The notes under the pieces: model-generated
Database searches by the model: none
Told to the model about the DNA's origin: nothing
Seen by the model: the letters and a program-made list of their open reading frames with translations, nothing else
Assembly: GCA_030635025.1 (NCBI GenBank)
Contig: DAOVZQ010000013.1
Coordinates: forward strand, 1-13,487
Reading direction: 5' to 3'
DNA from: a bacterium
GTDB lineage: Bacteria; Krumholzibacteriota; Krumholzibacteriia; LZORAL124-64-63
Length of the DNA: 13,487 nucleotides
Made by a program: the position numbers and the translations under genes
Shown: positions 6,303 to 13,487 of the stretch, piece after piece
Position numbering within the stretch: position 1 is the stretch's first letter
How the letters are laid out: each line of letters starts with the position of its first letter

Positions 6303-7915
6303 GGCGTGTCCACCTCCAGGGGTGCATCCGTTTCGGGTGCCGGCGGGGTGATGTGAACCACGTGCAACAGACGTACGCCGGGAAAGACCTGGTCGTCGAT
6401 CAATGCGCCGCGAGCAATCAACGCCGGCTCCAGGTAGTGTCCCGGATCCAGGGCCTCGCTCCGACTGAGAACCAGCCAGGCGCCGGTGGCACCGTCCACT
6501 CGCTCATCGATCAACCTGTCCGCGGTCTCTGCATCCGGAACGTTTGGACAATCCCAAAAATCCCGTACACGGCTCGTGCCCTCGTAGTAATAGCCGAAAA
6601 CGTTGCTCACGACCGGCACCAGGACCGACTCGCCCTCACTTTCATGGGCGCGGATCCAGTGCGCGGCCGCACGGATGTCGTCGCGGGCGTATCGATCGTT
6701 CCCATGGTAGTTCCCGACCGACCACACGGTCAAGGCGAGCCAGATCAGACCCGCGACGCCCGCAAACCGGAACGGCCGCCGCCCCAATCCCACCGCTGCG
6801 ACGTAAACGAACAGCGGCAGGAGAGCGGACAGGTATCGTGGAGTGAAGGTCTTGATGTCAGCCAACCTCAGGATCGTAAGGATTACGACCGGCACCAGGA
6901 TCCAAAGCAGTATCGACGACCGAAGCCAGAGTTTCAATCGCGTCAGGCCGCTCAGCATCAGCGCCATGGCGACAAATCCTGCCGACGCCAGGAGCGGTAG
7001 GCTGGATTTGATCAGATTCAAACGATCCGGTTGATGAAGTTCCGTCAGCGTCGGTCCCAGAGTGAAGCCGTAGAAGAAGGCGTAGAAAGTGAAGGGATAG
7101 ACCCATACGTTCAGACTCGAATTGCCGGCGGGCTGCAGTCCACCCCCACCCCCCTGCGCCAAACGTCCTACATACCAGTATCCGGTAGCCTCCAACATCC
7201 ACGGCAACGCGATCAATCCCACGATCCCGAACGCCACCAGCCAGGACCGCCAGCGAGGTGTGGACCAGGGTCGTGCGAAGATCAAAACACCGAGGGCCTG
7301 GGCCGCGAACAGGAACAGGGCCGACATGTTGCTCAGTACGGCCAGTCCCGCCAGGACACCATAGAACACGGCGCGCCGATACGTGGCCCCAAGAACCATC
7401 ATACGCACCAGGATGATCGTAGCCGCCAGGGTGAAAAAGATAAGGAAGGCGTAGCCGCGCGCCTCTTGGCAGTACCAGAGATGGAAAGGGTTGACCGCCA
7501 ACAGGAGCGCAGCCCAACGCCCGCTGCGACGATCGTGGAGTTCGATGCCGAGACGCAGCATCAGGGGAATGGTCGCGATACCCGCCAGTGCAGCCGGCAA
7601 GCGCATGGCGAATTCTGTGAGATTATCACGGGCCGTGGGCCACAATACGGCCAGATATAGCGGCCCCTGAACATTGTCGCGGAACTGTTCCCAGAAGCCG
7701 TGTCCTGGGCCCGGGTTGATCATGGTCCAGGTAATGTACTCGTCGATCCAAAGGGGCGCGGCGCCGAGATTGACCATCCGCAAGACAATCGCCAACAGGA
7801 TGACGACAACCGTGAAAGGCCAATCATTGGACGTCATTGGCATCGCGGTCAGGTCGGACGAACGCAACCAATCGGACCTGTCCTTGACACCGAACAGTTC
7901 GGGTCCAACTGCCAT
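6299..7915 (-). CDS. GT39/ArnT-like membrane glycosyltransferase
   Basis: This 538-residue GT-C protein has about eleven hydrophobic segments between residues 34 and 400 and a soluble C-terminal part (about 400-538). The first external loop carries LWIDEYITW (55-63), with the Asp58-Glu59 pair typical of dolichol/undecaprenyl-phosphate-dependent transferases. WYCQEARGYAFLIFF (147-161) matches the QEAR(G/M)Y motif of the PMT/ArnT-like family, and RYLSALLPLF (360-369) resembles the conserved Arg-Tyr motif before the late helices. It probably moves a sugar from a polyprenyl-phosphate donor onto LPS or another envelope glycan on the outer face of the inner membrane. Start ATG 7915 follows the DUF3108 stop by 1 nt and has GGGGGAG 7 nt upstream. 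An oddity is a Gly5 run (255-259) coded by two G tracts. Donor and acceptor cannot be inferred from sequence. Confidence 0.92.
   Translation of the reverse strand: MAVGPELFGVKDRSDWLRSSDLTAMPMTSNDWPFTVVVILLAIVLRMVNLGAAPLWIDEYITWTMINPGPGHGFWEQFRDNVQGPLYLAVLWPTARDNLTEFAMRLPAALAGIATIPLMLRLGIELHDRRSGRWAALLLAVNPFHLWYCQEARGYAFLIFFTLAATIILVRMMVLGATYRRAVFYGVLAGLAVLSNMSALFLFAAQALGVLIFARPWSTPRWRSWLVAFGIVGLIALPWMLEATGYWYVGRLAQGGGGGLQPAGNSSLNVWVYPFTFYAFFYGFTLGPTLTELHQPDRLNLIKSSLPLLASAGFVAMALMLSGLTRLKLWLRSSILLWILVPVVILTILRLADIKTFTPRYLSALLPLFVYVAAVGLGRRPFRFAGVAGLIWLALTVWSVGNYHGNDRYARDDIRAAAHWIRAHESEGESVLVPVVSNVFGYYYEGTSRVRDFWDCPNVPDAETADRLIDERVDGATGAWLVLSRSEALDPGHYLEPALIARGALIDDQVFPGVRLLHVVHITPPAPETDAPLEVDTP
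6311..6317 (-). promoter_or_regulatory. Strong ribosome binding site selecting a TTG start
   Basis: The coding strand reads GGAGGTG, 8 nt before TTG 6302 of the sugar phosphotransferase. It lies inside the last codons of the glycosyltransferase gene upstream. It decides the non-ATG start. Confidence 0.75.
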
Positions 7916-7916
7916 A

Positions 7917-8726
7917 TTATCTCTCCCCCGCCGGGGACTTGCCCAGGGTATACGATTTTAGCGATGCGTTGATGGCGCCGACCTTGACCTTAGTCTTCAT
8001 CAGGACGGGCAAACGCCGATCGTCGGCCGTCAGCCAGATGGTCAGCTTGCCCTCGAACTGAAAGAGCCCCTCACCCAGAATGACGGGCTCGACCTTGTAG
8101 CAGTCGAATGTGCCAGCCGGGACCTTGATTGTTTCCCGTCCATACACCTTCACTTCCAAATCGTAGTTCTTGTGCGAACTGTGCGTGTGGATGTAGGTGC
8201 TGGCGCCCGGCACCAGGTCGAGGGTGCGCACGAAGTAGAAGGCCGAGAGGATGTCGTGCACACCCGGCTCGATATCCAGGTCCCTGCCATCGGCATAGCG
8301 GGCCTTGCCCGCGTCGTGATCGAAACGCACGGCGATGTTCTTGCGGTATTCGCCTTCGCGCAAACGCTTGCTGAAATAGCGAGTGAAGAGGGTTTCGCGA
8401 TCGATATGGGAAACGACCTTGTCACGCACCATATAAAAGGCCGAGAAGATACGGTTCGACCGGGCCTTGCTCTCCACGCGATAACAGTCCCGTCCACCCG
8501 ATACGAGCAGATCACGAACCTCCAACGAAGCCTCCCCGGCGTTGACCGGTCCGTAATCGATGGAAAACGTCAACAGTTCGCCAGGGGCGAAAGGGACACT
8601 CGCATAGATCGGTTTCGTGTCAACGGCGGTTGAATCCGGATCAGGGGCGGACGCAACGGCAACGGTTGCGCAGGTACAAAAAATCAGCAGGGCCGTCTTG
8701 GCTGGAAATCCGTAAAGACGATTCAT
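7917..8726 (-). CDS. DUF3108-family exported protein
   Basis: The 269-residue protein begins with a signal peptide: a short basic start, hydrophobic TALLIFCTCATVAVASA, and a plausible cleavage after Ala27. The mature part opens with PFAPGELLTFSIDYGPVNAG (45-64), the signature start of DUF3108 proteins, and continues with beta-rich sequence including YRVESKARSN, FSAFYMVRDKVVSHID and LTIWLTADDRRLPVLMKTK. DUF3108 proteins are periplasmic or envelope proteins of unknown activity, with an expected beta-sheet fold. The start ATG 8726 overlaps the GT9 stop as ATGA. The ribosome binding site is weak, so it is probably coupled to that gene. Placement between heptosyltransferases and a membrane glycosyltransferase suggests a job in LPS or surface glycan handling, but that is inference. 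No lipobox is in place: the cysteines in the leader are not followed by a typical lipoprotein context. Confidence 0.9.
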   Translation of the reverse strand: MNRLYGFPAKTALLIFCTCATVAVASAPDPDSTAVDTKPIYASVPFAPGELLTFSIDYGPVNAGEASLEVRDLLVSGGRDCYRVESKARSNRIFSAFYMVRDKVVSHIDRETLFTRYFSKRLREGEYRKNIAVRFDHDAGKARYADGRDLDIEPGVHDILSAFYFVRTLDLVPGASTYIHTHSSHKNYDLEVKVYGRETIKVPAGTFDCYKVEPVILGEGLFQFEGKLTIWLTADDRRLPVLMKTKVKVGAINASLKSYTLGKSPAGER

Positions 8727-9808
8727 GAAATATTCCGATCAACTGTGGTCTCGCCTAATGCTTGCCGCCTGTCCAGAACCGCGCGTACAGCCTCGCCCAC
8801 CGATTTTGCCGTCAATTGCGTCATGCAGGGATGATCGGCTAGTGGACACGTGTTCAAATCGCACGGTGAACAGGTCTCGCCTGTCCGCACCGCAACATGC
8901 AAAGGGTGTTCCTGGTTCCATCCGGTCGGGTCGGTCGGCCCGTACAGGGTGACCGTGGGCACACCCACCGCGGCGGCAAGATGTCGCGGGCCGCTGTCGG
9001 TGGACACCAGCAGATCCAGACGGGACATCAGATCGGACAACTCGCGCAGGTCCGTCGATGGCGCGCAAAGAACCTCGGGGACCTCGTCGATCAACGGCTG
9101 CAGCAGCCCCTTTTCGCCTGGCCCCGGAAGCAGTATGACTGTAGCACCCTCTCCCATGAGTTCACGGACCAGAACGGCGGCCTCCCTCAACGGCCAGGCC
9201 TTGGCGGGCCAGGTGGCGCTGAGAACGATCCCCACATGAGGACGCGATCGATCAACAAGCGAGGAAATCCATTCCCTGTATGACGTACCCAGGACGTCTG
9301 CGGAAAATTCCAAGCATAGCTGGGGTTGCCAAGGTTCCGGATCGAGGCCCAGAACACGCAGGGGATCGACAAAACTCTCCCCCGCGAACTGACGGAGTTC
9401 GGTTCGCTCACCGCCATATCTCGGGACACGGACGTTATAGGCCCAACTGCGCCAACGCAGATCGAAACCCACACGCCAGCGGGCGCCGCTGAGCGCCGTC
9501 CACATGGCCGTTTGGGGCGTGCTCAAATAATCCAGCACAAGATCGTAGCGGCGACGTCGCAACCGTTGGATCCAGCGTGGCGTGCTCCAGCGATCACGAC
9601 CATCCCAGGGAATCACGTTGATTCCATCCTGATCGGAAAAGAGGGGGGTCAAGGCGCGATCGACTACGAGATCCAATGCGGCGTGGGGCAACGCATCTCT
9701 CAGGGCCAGCACGGCCGGCAGGCTAACCAAGGCGTCACCGAGCGCACGCCTGCGGATAATCAGCACTCGGCGAACGGACGACAAGGGGATGTGAGTCGAT
9801 CGACTCAA
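8723..9808 (-). CDS. Glycosyltransferase family 9 (ADP-heptose:LPS heptosyltransferase-like)
   Basis: This 361-residue GT-B enzyme probably adds heptose or a related sugar to the LPS core on the cytoplasmic face of the inner membrane. The N-terminal RRVLIIRRRALGDALVSLPA (13-32) is the GT9 first strand and glycine loop with Asp25. SATWPAKAWP (197-206) and STDSGPRHLAAAVGVPTVTL (269-288) form the nucleotide-sugar site, and a Cys cluster follows (Cys313, Cys316, Cys321, Cys328). The start is TTG 9808, overlapping the upstream stop as TTGA, with GGGAGG (9818-9823) 9 nt upstream. The next in-frame alternative, TTG at codon 9, has no matching ribosome binding site. Its stop overlaps the DUF3108 start. 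Which core position it serves is unknown; WaaC or WaaQ-like roles are possible. Confidence 0.94.
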   Translation of the reverse strand: MSRSTHIPLSSVRRVLIIRRRALGDALVSLPAVLALRDALPHAALDLVVDRALTPLFSDQDGINVIPWDGRDRWSTPRWIQRLRRRRYDLVLDYLSTPQTAMWTALSGARWRVGFDLRWRSWAYNVRVPRYGGERTELRQFAGESFVDPLRVLGLDPEPWQPQLCLEFSADVLGTSYREWISSLVDRSRPHVGIVLSATWPAKAWPLREAAVLVRELMGEGATVILLPGPGEKGLLQPLIDEVPEVLCAPSTDLRELSDLMSRLDLLVSTDSGPRHLAAAVGVPTVTLYGPTDPTGWNQEHPLHVAVRTGETCSPCDLNTCPLADHPCMTQLTAKSVGEAVRAVLDRRQALGETTVDRNIS

Positions 9809-10968
9809 ACCTCACCGCCTCCCTGCATTCGAAGAGACGCCACCGCTTCGGCGACCAGGTTCACCGGGAGATCCGGCATGCAGATATGGTCCCCGCACAC
9901 GTGCAGATCACACGGGTGGCAGTCCGGTTGCACACAAAGATAACGGTAGGGGCCGAAGGACGTGTAGGGGAACCAGAGATCGGGATCCGTGGGACCCAGC
10001 AAGGCTACCGTCGGCCTTTCCAGGGCGACCGCGGCATGCATGAGGCCGCCGTCCACGGTCACCACGCGACGGCTGGCGCCCAGCACGGTCAAGACATCCT
10101 CGAGAGGCAAGGGGGGCAGTATTCCTCCGTTGGATAACCCGGCAGACGTCATGGCGGTATGAAAGTCATCTCCGCCGGAGGGAGGAGAGATCATCACGAC
10201 AGGTCCGAGTCCGGCACCGGCAAGTTCCTGGGCCAGTCGTCCCCATTTGTCGGGAGCCCAGGCCTTGCTCGGCCACGTCGCGCCCGGTATGAGAAGCGTT
10301 CCTATGCGATTGTCCGTTAAGTGCAAAGCGTCGAGAGCCTCATAGGCCCTTTTACTTGCCGCGGGAACGGAGAGCCTGGGTGACAGCCCGGCTGGGAAAG
10401 CCTCGACATACCATTGCGCAAAGGGCTTTCCGGTGGGGGCATGGACGAGCGGTGCTAGACGGCCGAGATGCGCGCCCAGTCCTCCAGGGGCGGCGCGCCC
10501 AAAACCGTCATCCCTATTGGGTGCAGGGGATTCTACAGGGTGAGTGAACAACCGTCGGCGCACACCTCGTGTGCCTCCGATACGAAAGCGGCTGCCGGAT
10601 AATCTCATCAGCCAGGCGCTTCGGGGATTGAAGAAGAGATCCACACTCAGGTCGTAACCAGCCCGCCTCAACTCACGGGCCAGAGACCAGAAGCCTGTGC
10701 CTTCGGGGGCGGACAACGCACCGAGCGTGGTGCGGGCCGCCGCATCTCGTCCCCGTCGGGTGCTGTCGAGTATGTGGAGCGTGTCGATATCCGGATGAGT
10801 CTGGAGAAGCGGAGCGCCGGGCGTCTCGCACAGGAAACCGATTTCCAGGTCCGGATCACCGTGCTTCAGGACCGTGGGTACGACGGTGGACATGATGATG
10901 TCACCCAGATACCGCAGCCGAGTAATCAGCACCCTCCGCAGCGGCACACCTTCCAGGGTCCAACTCAC
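9805..10968 (-). CDS. Glycosyltransferase family 9 (heptosyltransferase-like)
   Basis: The 387-residue protein has the GT9 outline: RRVLITRLRYLGDIIMSTVV (11-30) with Asp23, LIPGATWPSKAWAPDKWGRL (226-245), TVDGGLMHAAVALERPTVAL (304-323) in the sugar-nucleotide site, and a cysteine set at 350, 353, 358 and 363. It has a long Arg- and Gly-rich insertion around 130-170 (RGVRRRLFTHPVESPAPNRD and onwards) that the neighbouring GT9 proteins lack or have shorter. The donor-site motif reads VDGGLMH instead of the common NDSGPMH, so the donor might differ from ADP-heptose. The start is GTG 10968, overlapping the upstream stop as GTGA, with GGGGGAG (10977-10983) 8 nt upstream. The stop overlaps the TTG start of the next GT9. 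Likely cytoplasmic or peripheral to the inner membrane. Confidence 0.93.
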   Translation of the reverse strand: MSWTLEGVPLRRVLITRLRYLGDIIMSTVVPTVLKHGDPDLEIGFLCETPGAPLLQTHPDIDTLHILDSTRRGRDAAARTTLGALSAPEGTGFWSLARELRRAGYDLSVDLFFNPRSAWLMRLSGSRFRIGGTRGVRRRLFTHPVESPAPNRDDGFGRAAPGGLGAHLGRLAPLVHAPTGKPFAQWYVEAFPAGLSPRLSVPAASKRAYEALDALHLTDNRIGTLLIPGATWPSKAWAPDKWGRLAQELAGAGLGPVVMISPPSGGDDFHTAMTSAGLSNGGILPPLPLEDVLTVLGASRRVVTVDGGLMHAAVALERPTVALLGPTDPDLWFPYTSFGPYRYLCVQPDCHPCDLHVCGDHICMPDLPVNLVAEAVASLRMQGGGEV

Positions 10969-12638
10969 GATGGGATCTCCCCCAGTATATCGTCCACGGC
11001 TGCGGCCAGGTCCACGACCACCGTGATCATCGAGTCCGGAGCAAGGCCCTCGGCTGACTTGTCGCCCTGTCCGGTTCTTACCAGATAAGCGCCCAGGCCG
11101 GCCTGTCTCCCCAGGCGAACGTCGGAAAGCTTATCGCCGATCATCCAGGCCCGGTCGGACGTCCAGGTGAATGAGGCTGCGGCCGCGTCGAGCAGTCCCG
11201 GTCGCGGCTTGCGACAGTTGCAGGCGGCTTCGGGAGCGTGCGGACAATAGTAGACGGCGTCGAGAACGATACCGGCCTCGGCGAGCAAATGATCCACTCG
11301 CATCTGCACAGCGGCGAAATCCCGATCAGTGTAGTAGCCACGCCCGATCCCGGATTGGTTGGTCAACACGACCAGACGAAACCCGGCGTCCCTGGCCCGT
11401 GCAAGGGCGGCTGCGGCGCCGGGGATCAGCGACACCCTGGCGGGATCGCTGATGTAATCGGTATCCTCAATGATGACACCGTCCCGGTCCAAAAAGAGAG
11501 TCGGAGCCGCATCAACGGCCGGAATCGGAGGGGTGTGATGGTGAACAGGGCCCGCACCCGGCGCATCCAGCAGGGCCAAGGCGGCCGCATGCACTCTTTT
11601 CGCGTCCAGGGTCTCCATACAAAACGAGTCCTTGGGACAGGTCTTCAGGTAGCATGGCCGGCAGGCGAAGTCCTCGGCCGCAACCGTCGTCGTCCGACTT
11701 CCAAGCGGGCGTGTCCAGGCCGTACTGGTCGATCCGAACAGACCGACCGTGGGTGTGCCGAGTGCCGCGGCCAAATGCATGGGTCCGCTGTCGTTTCCCA
11801 CAAAGACGGTCGCACGTCCGAGCAACTCGGTCAGCTCAGTCAGGGACGTCCGCCCGACTAGATCGTAACAGCCGGGTTGCTCACCGAGTGTCGCGCCCCA
11901 CTCGACATCCACAGCCGATCGGATGGCCGCGGACGTTTCGCCGGCAGCCACATCGCCGATCAACACGACCCGTTTGGAAGTGTCGGCGTATACGGCCTCC
12001 ACGAATTCCGCCACACGCCGAGACGGCCAGGTCTTGGCGTCACCGTATGTCGACCCCACTGAAATCACCCACACGGGCGGGGCGGACAGGGCACCAGCGG
12101 AAGGACGAGCCGCTTCGTCGAGCGTGAGGCGCGGTAAGGGAATCGCCATCGAAGCGGGCGGCTTGGTTCCCGTACAGGCTTCCGCCCAGGCTCGATAGAG
12201 CCGGCCCAAACCTTCGGTGTAGTGCAGGGTTCCACGGGAAGGCGGGTCTACCGGATGAGACAGCATGAGATCGCGGCCATTGCCTCGAAATCCTATACGT
12301 GAGCGGATTCCCGAAAGCCGGGCGACCGCTCCTCCCCTCAGGGACGGTGGCAGAACCATGACAGCCGACGGCGACAGGTTGCGCCAATCGGCGGCTTGCC
12401 TCCAGAGACCTCGCAAACCGGCGTGGTGTCCAGTGCGTTCATAGTCCACCAGCCCCGCCAGACGAGCGTCCCCTTCGAGCAATGAACGCCAGCGGCGACG
12501 CACGGAAACATGGAGGTCTGGCCGGGGGATACCGTATCGCTCTTCGCCGATTGCGAAGAGCTCGATCAGGGAAGTGGCCATGACGAGATCACCGAGCCAG
12601 TTGGGCGCAGCCAGCAGGAGTTTCAACCGCTCGGCCAT
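10965..12638 (-). CDS. waaF: Fusion: WaaF-like heptosyltransferase II + GmhB-type heptose-bisphosphate phosphatase
   Basis: Two enzymes lie in one 557-residue chain. Residues 1-355 are GT9 of the WaaF kind: LLLAAPNWLGDLVMATSLIE (7-26), VISVGSTYGDAKTWP (191-205), VGNDSGPMHLAAALGTPTVG (280-299) and Cys326, 329, 334, 340. A Pro/His-rich linker (360-379) leads to an HAD-IIIA phosphatase (380-557): LFLDRDGVII with Asp384 nucleophile and Asp386, LTNQSGIGRGY (425-435), zinc ligands in CPHAPEAACNCRKPRPG (Cys465, His467, Cys473, Cys475), and MIGDKLSDV (499-507). GmhB removes the 7-phosphate from heptose-1,7-bisphosphate during ADP-heptose synthesis, and WaaF uses ADP-heptose to add the second core heptose. 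ATG 12638 is chosen for GGAGG 5 nt upstream, 13 nt after the preceding stop. A longer frame to 12716 would overlap that gene. Its own stop overlaps the next GT9 start. Confidence 0.95.
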   Translation of the reverse strand: MAERLKLLLAAPNWLGDLVMATSLIELFAIGEERYGIPRPDLHVSVRRRWRSLLEGDARLAGLVDYERTGHHAGLRGLWRQAADWRNLSPSAVMVLPPSLRGGAVARLSGIRSRIGFRGNGRDLMLSHPVDPPSRGTLHYTEGLGRLYRAWAEACTGTKPPASMAIPLPRLTLDEAARPSAGALSAPPVWVISVGSTYGDAKTWPSRRVAEFVEAVYADTSKRVVLIGDVAAGETSAAIRSAVDVEWGATLGEQPGCYDLVGRTSLTELTELLGRATVFVGNDSGPMHLAAALGTPTVGLFGSTSTAWTRPLGSRTTTVAAEDFACRPCYLKTCPKDSFCMETLDAKRVHAAALALLDAPGAGPVHHHTPPIPAVDAAPTLFLDRDGVIIEDTDYISDPARVSLIPGAAAALARARDAGFRLVVLTNQSGIGRGYYTDRDFAAVQMRVDHLLAEAGIVLDAVYYCPHAPEAACNCRKPRPGLLDAAAASFTWTSDRAWMIGDKLSDVRLGRQAGLGAYLVRTGQGDKSAEGLAPDSMITVVVDLAAAVDDILGEIPS

Positions 12639-12643
12639 GCCGC

Positions 12644-12648
12644 CCTCC
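12644..12648 (-). promoter_or_regulatory. Ribosome binding site deciding the WaaF-GmhB start
   Basis: The coding strand reads GGAGG, 5 nt before ATG 12638. It supports this ATG over the upstream start at 12716, which would add 26 unrelated, basic residues. Confidence 0.65.
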
Positions 12649-12651
12649 GCG

Positions 12652-13487
12652 TCATGACGCGCCCCGCACCGCTTCGACAGCCTCCATGAGCGTCTCGATA
12701 TCGACCCGTTGCCCACCCTTCACTCGCAGGACACGGACATTGGGATAGTCGGCCGGCACCCAGGACATGTCATCATCCTTGAGGAAGAGTCCGAGAGTCG
12801 GTACGCCCGATGCCGCAGCGAAGTGGAACAGATCCGTGTTGCCGGCGATGAACAGATCGCAGAGAGACGCCAGCAACACGACATCGAAAGGAGATTCCCG
12901 TGGAAGAGCCAGGGGCGGAACGGTCAATCCGGCTTCGAATTGGGCGAGAAGAGCCGAATCCGCCGCGATACTCAGGGGGAGCGTCCGGCAGGGCATCTGA
13001 CTGGCCAGTTGGTTGATGACGAAATGCAGATTCTGGGCGGACAGTCCAGCGCCCATCTTGCCCAGGGCGGGGTCCACCCCCACCAGCACCTCGTCCTGGC
13101 GCGGCTTGTTGAAATGGATCAGCTGGCGCGTGCGTCGAACACGTTCATCGGGCAAGGGCCAGGCCTTGTTGTCTGCAAAGGGAGGCAACCCGAGAAAGGG
13201 GGCCGCCGCCGCCAGACGGTCGCCGCGATACCGTGCGTCGTTTTCCGGTGTACGGATCTCGAAATTCAGGGCCGGATAAGCGCCACGGTGCGACGGACCC
13301 AGCCGCAAACTGGCGCCGCTCGCCATGGCCACGCTCTCCAGGGCTTTTTGCGGGTCGAAGGACATGACCATACAGATATCGTAGTTCCGCTTGCGAATGG
13401 TCTTGAGCAGCGAGAAAAGACCAGGGCTCCAGGGCTTTAGCTGCTGACGACGATACGACAGGCAGTGATGGGCGACGCCGCTGGGAG
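12652..13487 (-). CDS. Divergent glycosyltransferase family 9 protein (partial, N-terminus beyond right edge)
   Basis: The frame is open to the right edge, so the Met at 13371 is internal. Thirty-eight further residues precede it, including LFSLLKTIRKRNYDICMVMS, which looks like a GT9 N-terminal-domain strand and helix. In all 277 residues are visible. The C-terminal half has LASLCDLFIAGNTDLFHFAA, ending in SGVPTLGLFLKDDDMSWVP. This aligns with the GT9 motif GNDSGPxHLAAAxGxPTxxLF but replaces DSGP with TDLF, while keeping the His. The Cys cluster of the other three GT9 proteins is absent. The phosphate-loop region also reads VGVDPALGKMGAG rather than the usual GAS..KxWP. It may use another sugar donor or have reduced activity. 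The WaaF-GmhB gene follows after 13 nt, so they likely share a transcript. Confidence 0.88.
   Translation of the reverse strand, partial: PSGVAHHCLSYRRQQLKPWSPGLFSLLKTIRKRNYDICMVMSFDPQKALESVAMASGASLRLGPSHRGAYPALNFEIRTPENDARYRGDRLAAAAPFLGLPPFADNKAWPLPDERVRRTRQLIHFNKPRQDEVLVGVDPALGKMGAGLSAQNLHFVINQLASQMPCRTLPLSIAADSALLAQFEAGLTVPPLALPRESPFDVVLLASLCDLFIAGNTDLFHFAAASGVPTLGLFLKDDDMSWVPADYPNVRVLRVKGGQRVDIETLMEAVEAVRGAS

Noticed and set aside
11238..11861. Plus-strand open frame of 207 codons
   Set aside because: It is antisense to the WaaF-GmhB fusion; its sequence is Arg/Gly-rich without any family motif.
1..13487. tRNA, rRNA, CRISPR array or mobile element
   Set aside because: No cloverleaf-like sequence, regularly spaced repeats, transposase motifs or terminal inverted repeats were seen; genes fill nearly all of the window.

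Overview
The window is GC-rich, almost gap-free, and every gene I can support lies on the minus strand, so transcription runs from right to left. The enzymes (ADP-heptose-type glycosyltransferases, a heptose-bisphosphate phosphatase domain, a polyprenyl-phosphate sugar transferase and a GT-C membrane glycosyltransferase) indicate a Gram-negative bacterium that makes lipopolysaccharide (LPS) or a related surface glycan. The protein style, with a DUF6754-type membrane protein and a WaaF-GmhB fusion, fits an uncultured high-GC lineage (Krumholzibacteriota/Eisenbacteria-like is my guess), but taxonomy cannot be fixed from the sequence alone.

Right part (13487 down to 5227), envelope glycan operon. 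It begins with a family 9 glycosyltransferase (GT9) cut by the right edge. Next come a WaaF-like GT9 fused to a GmhB-type HAD phosphatase, two more GT9 enzymes, a secreted DUF3108 protein, a polytopic GT39/ArnT-like glycosyltransferase, a monotopic undecaprenyl-phosphate sugar phosphotransferase, and holo-ACP synthase (AcpS). After the first junction (13 nt) these genes overlap by 1-4 nt or sit 1 nt apart, and several start with TTG or GTG inside the overlap. Together they could build and extend heptose-containing core and attach lipid-linked sugars at the membrane.

Middle (5226 to 5122). This is the only sizeable gap, about 100 nt. It holds a possible weak sigma-70-like promoter and paired ACCGGT palindromes, and no convincing terminator.

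Left part (5121 down to 1). A PhzF-family protein lacking the usual conserved His is followed by a 552-residue acyl-CoA dehydrogenase with a C-terminal extension. Then comes a tightly coupled set of four poorly characterised genes: a 122-residue conserved-looking protein, a DUF6754-like membrane protein, a six-helix membrane protein, and a membrane-anchored protein cut by the left edge. This set is the best candidate in the window for an undescribed membrane complex.

No RNA genes, mobile elements, CRISPR arrays or clear terminators were seen. No stretch over 300 bases lacks a gene.
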